Below are positions 52,476 to 60,645 of a stretch of 64,000 nucleotides of DNA, piece by piece. Both the position numbers and the translations under genes were made by a program. Source of the stretch: an uncultured Mycoplasmatota bacterium (lineage in GTDB: Bacteria; Bacillota_I; Bacilli_A; RF39; UBA660); contig URQZ01000001.1 in the NCBI GenBank assembly GCA_900550255.1, forward strand, positions 110,333 to 174,332, read 5' to 3'. Each line of letters opens with the position of its first letter. Position 1 is the first letter of the stretch. A model generated the notes under the pieces. It did no database searches and had not been told where the DNA came from. It was given only the letters and a program-made list of their open reading frames with translations.

Positions 52476-52523
52476 ATTTCTTCACCTATTATAATTTTAC
52501 ATAAATTGTCTAACTTTTGCAAC

Positions 52524-52546
52524 AAAAAAAATAGCCATAGCTATTT
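52524..52546 (-). terminator. Intrinsic terminator of the pilin gene
   Basis: AAATAGC / GCTATTT, 4-base loop, eight T on the minus strand, 12 bases after the stop. Confidence 0.88.
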
Positions 52547-52558
52547 TTCATTAACCAA

Positions 52559-52987
52559 TTATTTAGATGTTGATTTTGTTAATTCACCAGCAGAAGTTAC
52601 ACTAAATGCTTTACCGCTAACAGTAATAGATCCACCAGTTAATTTACCATTTGTATAAGTTAATGTTCCACCATCGGTTGGGGCATCACCTTTGAAGTTT
52701 ACAGTCATAGATTTAGATTTATCACTACCATAAGTAACTACTTTTCCAGAGTCTGAAATTGTATATGTATCATTTAATACAGTTACTTCACTATTTTTTA
52801 AGATTGCTTGTGCATTAGCTTTTTCTAAAGCATCAATGTATCCGTAAGCACTATTTTTAGCTGCTCCTTCTTTTGCATTGTCAATAACATTTAAAATAAT
52901 TGGTGTTGCAATTAATGCGATAATTGCTAAGATTACGATTACAGCAAGTAATTCTACTAGTGTAAAACCTTTTTTATTATTTTTCAT
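52559..52987 (-). CDS. Type IV pilin-like protein, 142 aa
   Basis: Prepilin leader KNNKKG/FTLVELLAVIVILAI with the conserved Glu5 of the mature chain and a hydrophobic helix to ~33. The head domain (~40-142) is small, Thr/Gly/Ser-rich and beta-like. It resembles competence or type IV pseudopilins (ComGC class) in size but lacks their Cys pair. AGAGGAGG ribosome binding site and a good promoter. No pilus assembly genes are in this window. Confidence 0.88.
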   Translation of the reverse strand: MKNNKKGFTLVELLAVIVILAIIALIATPIILNVIDNAKEGAAKNSAYGYIDALEKANAQAILKNSEVTVLNDTYTISDSGKVVTYGSDKSKSMTVNFKGDAPTDGGTLTYTNGKLTGGSITVSGKAFSVTSAGELTKSTSK

Positions 52988-53018
52988 TTTTATTCCTCCT
53001 CTATTTTATTACGATATA

Positions 53019-53048
53019 AATATACCACAGCAATTCGACAATAGTCAA
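53019..53048 (-). promoter_or_regulatory. Promoter of the pilin gene
   Basis: TTGACT and TATATT, 18-base spacer, TG extended -10 on the minus strand. Confidence 0.65.
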
Positions 53049-53151
53049 CTATTTTTTTAATAAAAAATAGCTTTTTTATTATTACTGTGTAAACTAACTA
53101 TCTATAACTACTATCAATATTATTAACTATTTTCTTTTTTTTATACAAAAG

Positions 53152-53184
53152 AAAAAAAGAATTAATTTTTTTAATTTAATTCTT
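53152..53184 (-). terminator. Intrinsic terminator of valS with stop in loop
   Basis: AAGAATTAA / TTAATTCTT with a 10-base loop that contains the TAA of valS; T run on the minus strand. Confidence 0.75.
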
Positions 53185-55726
53185 TTAATTTTTTTATAAT
53201 TATTTCTAAATCTTTTATTTCTTTTTCTAAAGTTTTTTTCTCATTTTCAACTAAGTTTTTTGGTGCTTTATTTACATAATTTTCATTATTTAATAAATTA
53301 GTTCTTCTATTTATACTGTTTTGAAGTTTATCTTTTTCTTTTTCAAGTTCTTTTATTTCTTTTTCTTTATTAAGACTTCCATCATAATAAATACTTATAA
53401 TACTATTATCAAAGTTTATTTCTTCTTTACTTAAATTAGTATTATCTACTTTTTCTTGAATATTTTCCAAATTAACTTTTAAAATTTTACTTATTAAATT
53501 TATATTTTCTTTAAACAAATTACTGCTATATTCTATTTTATAATCTTTATTTATATTTTTTTCTAATTTTATTTTTCTTATTTTAGTAATAAGTCCTATA
53601 ATTTCATCTAGTCTATTTTCAAAAATTTGATTTTCATTATAAATAGGATAACTACTTAACATAATTGTTTCTTCATGTTGTGGTAATTTTAAATAAATTT
53701 CTTCTGTTACATAAGGCATAAATGGATGTAATAATTTTAATATATTTGTTAAAACATAAAGTAAAACAGATTTAGTAGTATTATTCATATCGTTTTTAGC
53801 AAGTTCAATATACCAATCACAAAAATCATTCCAAATGAAACTATAAAGTTCCGTTCCAACTACATTAAATTCATATTTTTCCATATGTGTTCTTACTTTT
53901 TTTATAACTTTATTTAATTTAGTTAAAATCCATTTATCACTAATACTTAAGTTATCAAAATTAAAATCTTTTTCTTCATAATCTTCTAAATTCATTAAAA
54001 CAAATCTTGAAGCATTCCAAAGTTTATTAATAAAATTCCAAGTAGAAGCAACTTTTTCAGGATCATATCTAAGATCAGTTCCAGCAGATGTTGTTGTGGC
54101 TAAATAAAAGCGTAGAGAATCACATCCATATTCATCAATAACATCCATTGGATCTACACCATTACCTAATGACTTAGACATTTTTCTTCCTTGTTTATCT
54201 CTAATTAAACCATGAATAAGACAATCTTTAAAAGGTCTAGTACCAGTAAATTTTAATCCTTGAAAAGTCATTCTATTAACCCAAAATGGAATAATGTCAT
54301 AACCAGTTACTAATAAATTATTCGGATAATATCTTTTATAATCATCGCAAGTATCTGGCCATCCCATTGTTGAAAAAGGCCATAAAGCACTTGAAAACCA
54401 AGTATCTAATACATCAGTATCTTGTGTCCATCCATCTTCTTTTGGTGCTTCAACGCCTACATATACTTGGTCATCTTTATACCAAGCAGGTATTTGATGT
54501 CCCCACCAAAGTTGACGTGAAATACACCAATCATAAGTAATTTCCATCCAATGATTCATTATTTTTTCATATCTTTCTGGAACAAAATTTACTTTAGTAT
54601 CTTTATTTTTTTGATTTTCTAAAACTTTATCAGCAAGAGGTCGCATTTTTACAAACCATTGTTTTGAAAGATATGGTTCAACAATAGCATCACTTCTTTC
54701 ACTATGACCTACTGAATGAGTCATTTCTTCAATACTTATTAAAAGATCTTGTTCTTTTAAATCTTTTAATAATTCGTCACGACACTCAAAGCGATCCATT
54801 CCTTCATATTTACCGGCATTTTTATTCATTGTTGCATTTGGATTCATAACAATTATTTGTTCTAAATTATGTCTTTTTCCAACTTCAAAGTCATTAGGAT
54901 CATGAGCTGGTGTAATTTTAACTACACCTGTTCCAAACTCAGGATCAGCATGTTCATCGCCTACAATTGGAATTAATTTATTTACAATTGGAAGAATTAC
55001 TTTTTTACCTATTAAGTGTTTATATCTTTCATCTTCAGGATTAACAGCTACAGCTGTATCTCCAAATAGTGTTTCTGGTCGTGTTGTTGCGACATCTAAA
55101 AATTCATCACTATCTTCAATTTTATATTTTAAGTGGTAAAATGCTCCTTTATCATCTTTATAAATTACTTCTTCATTGGAAAGAGCTGTCATTTGAACAG
55201 GATCCCAATTTATGATTCTTTCACCACGATATATTAATCCCTCGTTATATAAATCAACAAATACTTTTTTTACAGCTTTAGATAATCCATCATCTAAAGT
55301 AAATCGTTCCTTGTTATAATCTAGACTTAGTCCTAATTTAGCCCATTGTCTTCTGATGTTATCTGCATATTCTTCTTTCCAATCCCATGCATGTTTTAAC
55401 CATTCTTCTCTATTCATACTACGAGGATCAATATTCATATCACGTAATTTTTTGTCTACTTTAGCTTGAGTTGCAATTCCAGCATGATCCATACCAGGTA
55501 ACCATAAAGCATCATAACCATCCATTCTTTTATAACGAATCATTATATCTTGTAAAGTTGTATCCCATGCATGTCCTAAATGTAGTTTACCTGTTACATT
55601 TGGTGGTGGAATAACTATACTATATGGTTTCTTAGATAAATCACCACTTGTAAAATATCCTTTATTTTTCCAATTTTCATATTTACCTTTTTCTACTTCT
55701 AAATGATTATATTTTTTATCTAACAT
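53171..55726 (-). CDS. valS: Valyl-tRNA synthetase, 851 aa
   Basis: Class I synthetase with [16 protein letters not shown] (HIGH motif, near residue 45), the editing domain ([16 protein letters not shown]), KMSKS motif [11 protein letters not shown] near 525 and the C-terminal coiled arm ([17 protein letters not shown]). ATG at 55726 lies 9 bases after AAGG and is preferred to an ATG touching the ribosome binding site. Overlaps the upstream gene slightly; third gene under T-box(Val). Confidence 0.97.
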   Translation of the reverse strand: MLDKKYNHLEVEKGKYENWKNKGYFTSGDLSKKPYSIVIPPPNVTGKLHLGHAWDTTLQDIMIRYKRMDGYDALWLPGMDHAGIATQAKVDKKLRDMNIDPRSMNREEWLKHAWDWKEEYADNIRRQWAKLGLSLDYNKERFTLDDGLSKAVKKVFVDLYNEGLIYRGERIINWDPVQMTALSNEEVIYKDDKGAFYHLKYKIEDSDEFLDVATTRPETLFGDTAVAVNPEDERYKHLIGKKVILPIVNKLIPIVGDEHADPEFGTGVVKITPAHDPNDFEVGKRHNLEQIIVMNPNATMNKNAGKYEGMDRFECRDELLKDLKEQDLLISIEEMTHSVGHSERSDAIVEPYLSKQWFVKMRPLADKVLENQKNKDTKVNFVPERYEKIMNHWMEITYDWCISRQLWWGHQIPAWYKDDQVYVGVEAPKEDGWTQDTDVLDTWFSSALWPFSTMGWPDTCDDYKRYYPNNLLVTGYDIIPFWVNRMTFQGLKFTGTRPFKDCLIHGLIRDKQGRKMSKSLGNGVDPMDVIDEYGCDSLRFYLATTTSAGTDLRYDPEKVASTWNFINKLWNASRFVLMNLEDYEEKDFNFDNLSISDKWILTKLNKVIKKVRTHMEKYEFNVVGTELYSFIWNDFCDWYIELAKNDMNNTTKSVLLYVLTNILKLLHPFMPYVTEEIYLKLPQHEETIMLSSYPIYNENQIFENRLDEIIGLITKIRKIKLEKNINKDYKIEYSSNLFKENINLISKILKVNLENIQEKVDNTNLSKEEINFDNSIISIYYDGSLNKEKEIKELEKEKDKLQNSINRRTNLLNNENYVNKAPKNLVENEKKTLEKEIKDLEIIIKKLKELN

Positions 55727-56159
55727 TAACTTCATCCTTTCTACTATTTTTTCTTTTTGCTTCTTTCATTATATCAGATAATCCATTCATTTCTTTAAAA
55801 ATAATTTTATTTTCTTCTTTTGTTTCAGATAAACCAACACAAGTTTGATATCGTTCAAGAATGAGTTGTTGTTCCATTAACCAAGTAATTTGACGATCTG
55901 TAATAATCTCAGGCAAATAAAAGATTAGTAAAGAAATTGTGTCCTCTGTTTTGATTACTAAATGGTTCATTTTAACAATTTCACAAGGTGCTCCATTATA
56001 ATCGTCCAAATCAATTTTAATTGGGGTATTTGGATAATACTTTTTTATAAACTTTTCAATTCCAGTGTTATGAGCATCTTTTCCTGTAATATCTTCTTTA
56101 AAAATAGGATTCAGTATTTGATTTTCATCTGGAATAATAATTAAGTTACCTCTTTTCAT
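55716..56159 (-). CDS. Hypothetical protein in the valS operon, 147 aa
   Basis: Not recognised. Acidic and basic mixed, soluble; the middle ([23 protein letters not shown]) looks like a beta core and [17 protein letters not shown] precedes a helical basic tail. Its start overlaps the HD gene as ATGA and its end overlaps valS, so it is tightly coupled to valine-tRNA charging genes. Confidence 0.72.
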   Translation of the reverse strand: MKRGNLIIIPDENQILNPIFKEDITGKDAHNTGIEKFIKKYYPNTPIKIDLDDYNGAPCEIVKMNHLVIKTEDTISLLIFYLPEIITDRQITWLMEQQLILERYQTCVGLSETKEENKIIFKEMNGLSDIMKEAKRKNSRKDEVNVR

Positions 56160-56860
56160 TCTGTCACCTTCTTCTTACAATATTCTATCAAATGTTGTTT
56201 TAACTCTTCTAAACGATTATCTTGTATATAACACTCTAATAAATTGATTTTATCTTCAATAATATGATTGTCTAAAATATATTGATATGTATATTTAAAA
56301 TTAATATCATAAATAAATCCTAAAAGTCTAAAAATATAGTCTACATCGGTTTTGATAGACTTATCTTGAACAGGTTGATTAGAAAATAAGTTTTCTATTA
56401 TCTCACTTTTAATTTTAGGATTATTATCCGTTATAGTAAATCCTTGTTCCTTCATAATATCTAACTTATCAGCATCTCTTACAATCTTAGTGAATAAAAG
56501 TTTTTCATGATCTCCTGTTTTTTCTATTGTTAGTTTATTATGATTTTTAGTAGTAAATAAAATTAAATCATAATTTTCTATTGAGTTAAAATTCTCTTTT
56601 AAAATTAAAGCACCTAAATCACCATGATCAATTGAATGAATATCAGAATAAGTTTGATACTTTTTATATTGTTCAAACCTTCCGATGTCATGAAATAAAC
56701 CACATAGTTGTGCGATTTTTATATCTTCATTAATACTAAGAGCAATTTGTTCACAAAAATCCATCACTCGATAAGTATGATGAAATTTATGCAAAATCAT
56801 CTTATCTTTGTAATCAAATGTTTTAATATAATTATTAAATAGCTTTAAATAGTCTTTCAT
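56156..56860 (-). CDS. HD-domain phosphohydrolase, 234 aa
   Basis: Metal-dependent phosphohydrolase of the HD superfamily. Ligands: His in KFHHTYRVMDF (near residue 27), His-Asp in LCGLFHDIGRFEQ (near 58-59), His in SIDHGDLGALI (near 79) and Asp in RDADKLDI (near 135). Substrate unknown; such enzymes cleave nucleotides or phosphate esters. ATG at 56860 follows TTGGAGG. First gene after the T-box(Val), so it responds to uncharged tRNA-Val. Confidence 0.88.
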   Translation of the reverse strand: MKDYLKLFNNYIKTFDYKDKMILHKFHHTYRVMDFCEQIALSINEDIKIAQLCGLFHDIGRFEQYKKYQTYSDIHSIDHGDLGALILKENFNSIENYDLILFTTKNHNKLTIEKTGDHEKLLFTKIVRDADKLDIMKEQGFTITDNNPKIKSEIIENLFSNQPVQDKSIKTDVDYIFRLLGFIYDINFKYTYQYILDNHIIEDKINLLECYIQDNRLEELKQHLIEYCKKKVTE

Positions 56861-56870
56861 ATTTTCCTCC

Positions 56871-57090
56871 AAAAAAAATCACGCCTCATATAAGGACGTG
56901 ATTACGTGGTACCACCTTAATTCATAGATTACTCTATCTCAAAGTCTTAATGCGACTAACAATATATCTTACTATAATTTCTGATATATAGCTCCCAAGC
57001 TACCTTCTAATGATTTATTTATTAGTTTTCACCAACCACTAACTCTCTTCCAAATAAAATCATTGTACTCCTCTTGTTCTTTGCTTTTAT
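56871..57090 (-). promoter_or_regulatory. T-box riboswitch, specifier GTA (Val)
   Basis: T-box AAGGTGGTACCACG at 56905-56918 (minus strand); terminator AATCACG / CGTGATT plus T run at 56871-56903. Stem I has the apical GTGGTTGG region, and on its 3' strand GTA (57001-57003) is followed by G and CTTG that pairs with CAAG on the 5' strand, the specifier position. It controls the HD gene, the 147-aa gene and valS. Confidence 0.92.
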
Positions 57091-57093
57091 TTG

Positions 57094-57122
57094 ATTATAA
57101 ACTTAATGCTTAAAATTGTCAA
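57094..57122 (-). promoter_or_regulatory. Promoter of the T-box(Val)-valS operon
   Basis: Perfect TTGACA and TATAAT, 17-base spacer. The -35 overlaps the stop codon of the upstream NlpC/P60 gene. Confidence 0.88.
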
Positions 57123-58204
57123 TAAATAACTCTTCTTATTTTAGCTATAGTTCTATAATTTGCAGGACTAGTTGTTTTAATTCCATCTTTTGGATTAGAA
57201 GCATGTATAACTTTGTTATTTCCCATATACAAAGCTACATGATTAATTCTTGTTCCATTAGAATAAAATAATAAATCTCCAGGTTTAGCATTTGATAAGT
57301 TTGAAACTTTCTTTCCATAACCACTTTGTGACCCACTAGTTCTTGGTAAATTATAACCAAAATGTTTATAAACACCCATAGTAAAGCCACTACAATCAGT
57401 TCCATGTGTTAAACTTGTTCCACCATAAACATAAGGGTTTCCTAAAAATTTCTTAGCATAATCTATAACTTTTTGTCTTTTAGAATCTAGTGAATCTTTA
57501 ATAGTTAATTTAAAACTATCTTTAGCACTTTTATTACTTGATGATTGAACTGTTATTGTCGTTGTTCCTGTTTTTTTAGCTTTTATTTTACCAGTTGAAC
57601 TTATTGTTGCTACTGATGGTTTCGATGACTTATAAGTTAATTTTGTATTGCTAGCATTAATGGGCATTGCTTTTGAAGTTACTGTATATTTATCCCCAAC
57701 TTTCATACTACTTTTTTTTGAAGTTATTACAACTCTTGTTACTTTGATTTTTTTGGCCTTTGAACCTGTTCTTGTTGAAGTCGTTTCTTTTAAATCAATT
57801 TCCTCACTATCGCAAGCATTTCCTATTACGCATGATACACAACTAAGCAAATTGTTTTCTTTTTGAAAGACACTTGTCTGTAATATCGTAAATAATAACT
57901 GTACTATTGATACTACAAACAAAACCATTACAGCGTATATTATTCTTTTTATAAACATTTTTCTTGATGTTTGCATTTGTTTTTCATCACTTGCTGTTGT
58001 CGCTTTTGCCATATCTATCATTCCCATTATTATTAAAATTACAGGAACTATTACTTTTATGATATTTACTATTCTATTTATAAATCTAATCATTACATAT
58101 GGTACTGATCCGAGTCCTCCACAATTTACTACTTCCATTGCACTAACAGAGTCTATACTTATTAAAGATATTATTACTGCTATTAACTTTTTTTTGTTTT
58201 TCAT
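57119..58204 (-). CDS. TrbC-like membrane domain + BIG2 + NlpC/P60 hydrolase, 361 aa
   Basis: Signal segment (residues ~5-22), then two membrane helices (~44-64 and ~86-112) in an arrangement like TrbC/VirB2 pilins, with KATTASDEKQMQTSRKMFIKR between. A Cys cluster CVSCVIGNACD (~121) follows. A BIG2 Ig-like domain spans ~153-235 (MPINASNTKLTYKSSKPSVA). The C-terminal NlpC/P60 domain (~243-361) has catalytic Cys in HGTDCSGFT and His in NHVALYMGN, so it is probably a D,L-endopeptidase of peptidoglycan. Second gene of a duplicated pair. Confidence 0.88.
   Translation of the reverse strand: MKNKKKLIAVIISLISIDSVSAMEVVNCGGLGSVPYVMIRFINRIVNIIKVIVPVILIIMGMIDMAKATTASDEKQMQTSRKMFIKRIIYAVMVLFVVSIVQLLFTILQTSVFQKENNLLSCVSCVIGNACDSEEIDLKETTSTRTGSKAKKIKVTRVVITSKKSSMKVGDKYTVTSKAMPINASNTKLTYKSSKPSVATISSTGKIKAKKTGTTTITVQSSSNKSAKDSFKLTIKDSLDSKRQKVIDYAKKFLGNPYVYGGTSLTHGTDCSGFTMGVYKHFGYNLPRTSGSQSGYGKKVSNLSNAKPGDLLFYSNGTRINHVALYMGNNKVIHASNPKDGIKTTSPANYRTIAKIRRVIY
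57780..58204 (-). repeat. Duplicated segment, copy 1
   Basis: About 425 bases covering the N-terminal ~135 codons are nearly identical to 59096-59520, including silent positions, pointing to a recent duplication or gene conversion. Confidence 0.88.
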
Positions 58205-58215
58205 ACTATCACCTA

Positions 58216-59520
58216 CTATTTTTTCGAAAAGCTATAAACCCCATGCCAACCACAATTATTTGAACTAGTACATCTATTTTTATAGTTTTTTGTTAAATTA
58301 TAAACTCCATCTATTGTATATGTACCATTGTTTGCTCTTTTACCTGGATCCATTAAAATGACTTTACCATCTTTTCCTGGAGCTAGAGCAATATAATGTC
58401 CTGGAATATATAAAATTATCATATTTCCTTTTTTTAATTCTTCGCTTATTTGTTTTTTTGCTTTTTTCACTTTGTCACTATTTGTGCCAATATTACCAGC
58501 TATTTTAGTTGATTTAAGTCCAAATTTATTTAAAAGTTTTTTATTTGTATACCATGACTCAGATAAAGCTCCTCCACCGTGTCCATTGGAACATAACCAA
58601 TTTGCTACTACTTTAGGATTATAAGAATTATCAACTAAATTAGATGCAACCATTGAAAATGAAACAGCTCCACATCCAGAAGATTGTAAATTTTTCCCTG
58701 AGCCACAAAAGGCAACATTACTATATTCACCTTGATTGTAATAGGTAAATCCGCCTATACTACTAGAGCTAGACGCAGATCCTTTTGATGAAGAATCTGT
58801 ATTGTTCTTAGATGTTACCTTCAATTTAAAACTAGCCTTAGCACTTTTATTACTTGATGATTGAACTGTTATTGTTGTTGTTCCAGCTTTTTTAGCTGTT
58901 ATTTTACCAAAAGAACTAACTGTTGCAACCGATGGTTTTGATGACTTATAAGTTACTCCAATATTTGTTGCATTAACCGGTAAAACCTTAACAGACATAA
59001 TAAAAGTTTCTTTTTCTTTCATAGTTTCCTTTTTACCCATTATTACAACTCTTGTCACTTTGATTTTTTTTGTCTTTGAGCCTGTACTTGTTGCAGTCGT
59101 TTCTTTTAAATCAATTTCCTCACTATCACAATCATTTCCTATTACGCATGATACACAACTAAGCAAATTGTTTTCTTTTTGAAAGACACTTGTCTGTAAT
59201 ATCGTAAATAATAACTGTACTATTGATACTACAAACAAAACCATTACAGCGTATATTATTCTTTTTATAAACATTTTTCTTGATGTTTGCATTTGTTTTT
59301 CATCACTTGCTGTTGTCGCTTTTGCCATATCTATCATTCCCATTATTATTAAAATTACAGGAACTATTACTTTTATAATATTTACTATTCTACCTATGAA
59401 TCTAATCATTACATATGGTACTGATCCAAGTCCTCCACAATCTACTACTTCCATCGCACTAACAGAGTCTATACTTATTAAAAATACCATTATTAGCATT
59501 ATTATTTTTTTATTTTTCAT
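58216..59520 (-). CDS. TrbC-like membrane domain + BIG2 + C39-like peptidase, 434 aa
   Basis: N-terminal signal and two-helix domain almost the same as in the downstream paralog, then Cys cluster CVSCVIGNDCD and a BIG2 domain (~155-240). A Ser-rich linker (~245-258) leads to a C39-like cysteine peptidase (~260-434): YYNQGEYSN, catalytic Cys in SGCGAVSFSM, His in PGHYIALA and Asp in LMDPGK. This domain class cuts peptides or wall material. ATG at 59520 with GGTGAT. 11 bases before the NlpC/P60 paralog, so they form an operon. Confidence 0.86.
   Translation of the reverse strand: MKNKKIIMLIMVFLISIDSVSAMEVVDCGGLGSVPYVMIRFIGRIVNIIKVIVPVILIIMGMIDMAKATTASDEKQMQTSRKMFIKRIIYAVMVLFVVSIVQLLFTILQTSVFQKENNLLSCVSCVIGNDCDSEEIDLKETTATSTGSKTKKIKVTRVVIMGKKETMKEKETFIMSVKVLPVNATNIGVTYKSSKPSVATVSSFGKITAKKAGTTTITVQSSSNKSAKASFKLKVTSKNNTDSSSKGSASSSSSIGGFTYYNQGEYSNVAFCGSGKNLQSSGCGAVSFSMVASNLVDNSYNPKVVANWLCSNGHGGGALSESWYTNKKLLNKFGLKSTKIAGNIGTNSDKVKKAKKQISEELKKGNMIILYIPGHYIALAPGKDGKVILMDPGKRANNGTYTIDGVYNLTKNYKNRCTSSNNCGWHGVYSFSKK
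59096..59520 (-). repeat. Duplicated segment, copy 2
   Basis: Partner of 57780-58204; only scattered single-base differences were seen by eye. Confidence 0.88.
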
Positions 59521-59542
59521 ACTATCACCCATTACACAAATA

Positions 59543-59548
59543 AGTATA
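59543..59548 (-). promoter_or_regulatory. Extended -10 of the duplicated operon
   Basis: TATACT preceded by TGT on the minus strand, 22 bases upstream of the start; -35 not clear. Confidence 0.45.
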
Positions 59549-59586
59549 ACAAAATTTTAGCAAAAAATAAATATCATATAAAAAGA

Positions 59587-59606
59587 AAAAGACTTAAAAG
59601 TCTTTT
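59587..59606. terminator. Bidirectional terminator hairpin
   Basis: AAAAGACT / AGTCTTTT, 4-base loop, T-rich flanks on both strands. It lies between the YihY gene and the duplicated operon. The remaining bases to 59735 show a small inverted repeat (GTAATACA / TGTATTAC region near 59702-59719) but no supported gene. Confidence 0.7.
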
Positions 59607-59735
59607 CTTCTAGGAGAGCATTACCATAATAATTAATACTTATTAGTTCACAGTAAAACTACCATCAGTACTACAGTAGTCTGCAAATAACACATGCAGG
59701 TAATAGACATGTATTACATTTTTAGTATTTGATTT

Positions 59736-60560
59736 TTATTTTAGTTTATTACTAGTATTTTCTTCCAATCTTTTATATTCATTTGTATTTATAATGATTC
59801 CAATTACAAAAATATATGAAATTATATAAATCCACATCATTAATACAACAATTCCTGATAAACTTCCATATAAAGCGTTATAGTTTGCTAAATTATTTGC
59901 ATAATAAGAATATATAGCTGTTACTAAAACCCATCCAACTGTTGTAAACGATGCTCCTCTATTAACTAATTTGCTTTTAATTTTTTTATCTGGGGCAAGT
60001 GTATATAAAATTTTTACAAAAATAAATATCAACATGAAAGCTACTGGCCATTTTAATATAGCAAACAGATAGTAAATATTTTTACTAATATTTTTAAACA
60101 TTTCTAGTTCTAAAATAAATTTTAAAATTATATTTCCAAAAGCTAAAAAGACTAAAATAAAGAAAAATAAGTTCATTAATAGTATTGTTAGAAAAAAAGA
60201 TTTTATACGTCGTTTAACAAAATCTGAATTTTCAACTCCATATAGTGTATTTGATGCTAAAATAATAGCATGCGGTCCATTTGAAGCAACAATAATTCCT
60301 ACAAGCATAAACATGATATGATTACTTTCTGTTTTACTACTTAAAAATGGATATAATAAAGTTGATACATCATTTGGAATTAATTCTTCTATAAAAGTTA
60401 TTACATCACCCATTGAAAGTGAAAAAAAGCTACCTATGATACCAATTAAAGTAATTATAGGCATTATAGATAAGATCAAAAAGAAAGCAATATTACCTGG
60501 TAATATACGCATTTCATCAATCATTATTGTTTTATAAATTTTTTTTAAATATTTTTTCAT
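59736..60560 (-). CDS. YihY/BrkB-family membrane protein, 274 aa
   Basis: Six predicted membrane segments. The family pattern is clear: AFFLILSIMPIITLIG near residue 25, the NGPHAIILASNTLYGVEN stretch near 90, TVGWVLVTAIYSYYANNLANYNALYGSLSGIVVLMMW near 200-237 (in pieces). Once called RNase BN, this family is now regarded as a transporter-like or virulence-associated membrane protein of unknown activity. Single gene. Confidence 0.92.
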   Translation of the reverse strand: MKKYLKKIYKTIMIDEMRILPGNIAFFLILSIMPIITLIGIIGSFFSLSMGDVITFIEELIPNDVSTLLYPFLSSKTESNHIMFMLVGIIVASNGPHAIILASNTLYGVENSDFVKRRIKSFFLTILLMNLFFFILVFLAFGNIILKFILELEMFKNISKNIYYLFAILKWPVAFMLIFIFVKILYTLAPDKKIKSKLVNRGASFTTVGWVLVTAIYSYYANNLANYNALYGSLSGIVVLMMWIYIISYIFVIGIIINTNEYKRLEENTSNKLK

Positions 60561-60612
60561 ATAAATTCAATCCCTTATTTTCATAAGTATAGTATATCAC
60601 AAATTTTAACAA

Positions 60613-60642
60613 AGAAAAACGTTTTGTTAAACAAAACGCTTT
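60613..60642 (-). terminator. Intrinsic terminator of the GGDEF-like gene
   Basis: Minus-strand AAGCGTTTTG / CAAAACGTTT with a 5-base loop and TTC tail, directly after the stop codon. Confidence 0.75.
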
Positions 60643-60645
60643 ATA

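Noticed and set aside
59610..59735. Short minus-strand frame ending ...DYCSTDGSFTVN, possibly the end of a lost pilin
   Set aside because: No start with ribosome binding site and only ~25 codons; could be a relic but cannot be supported.
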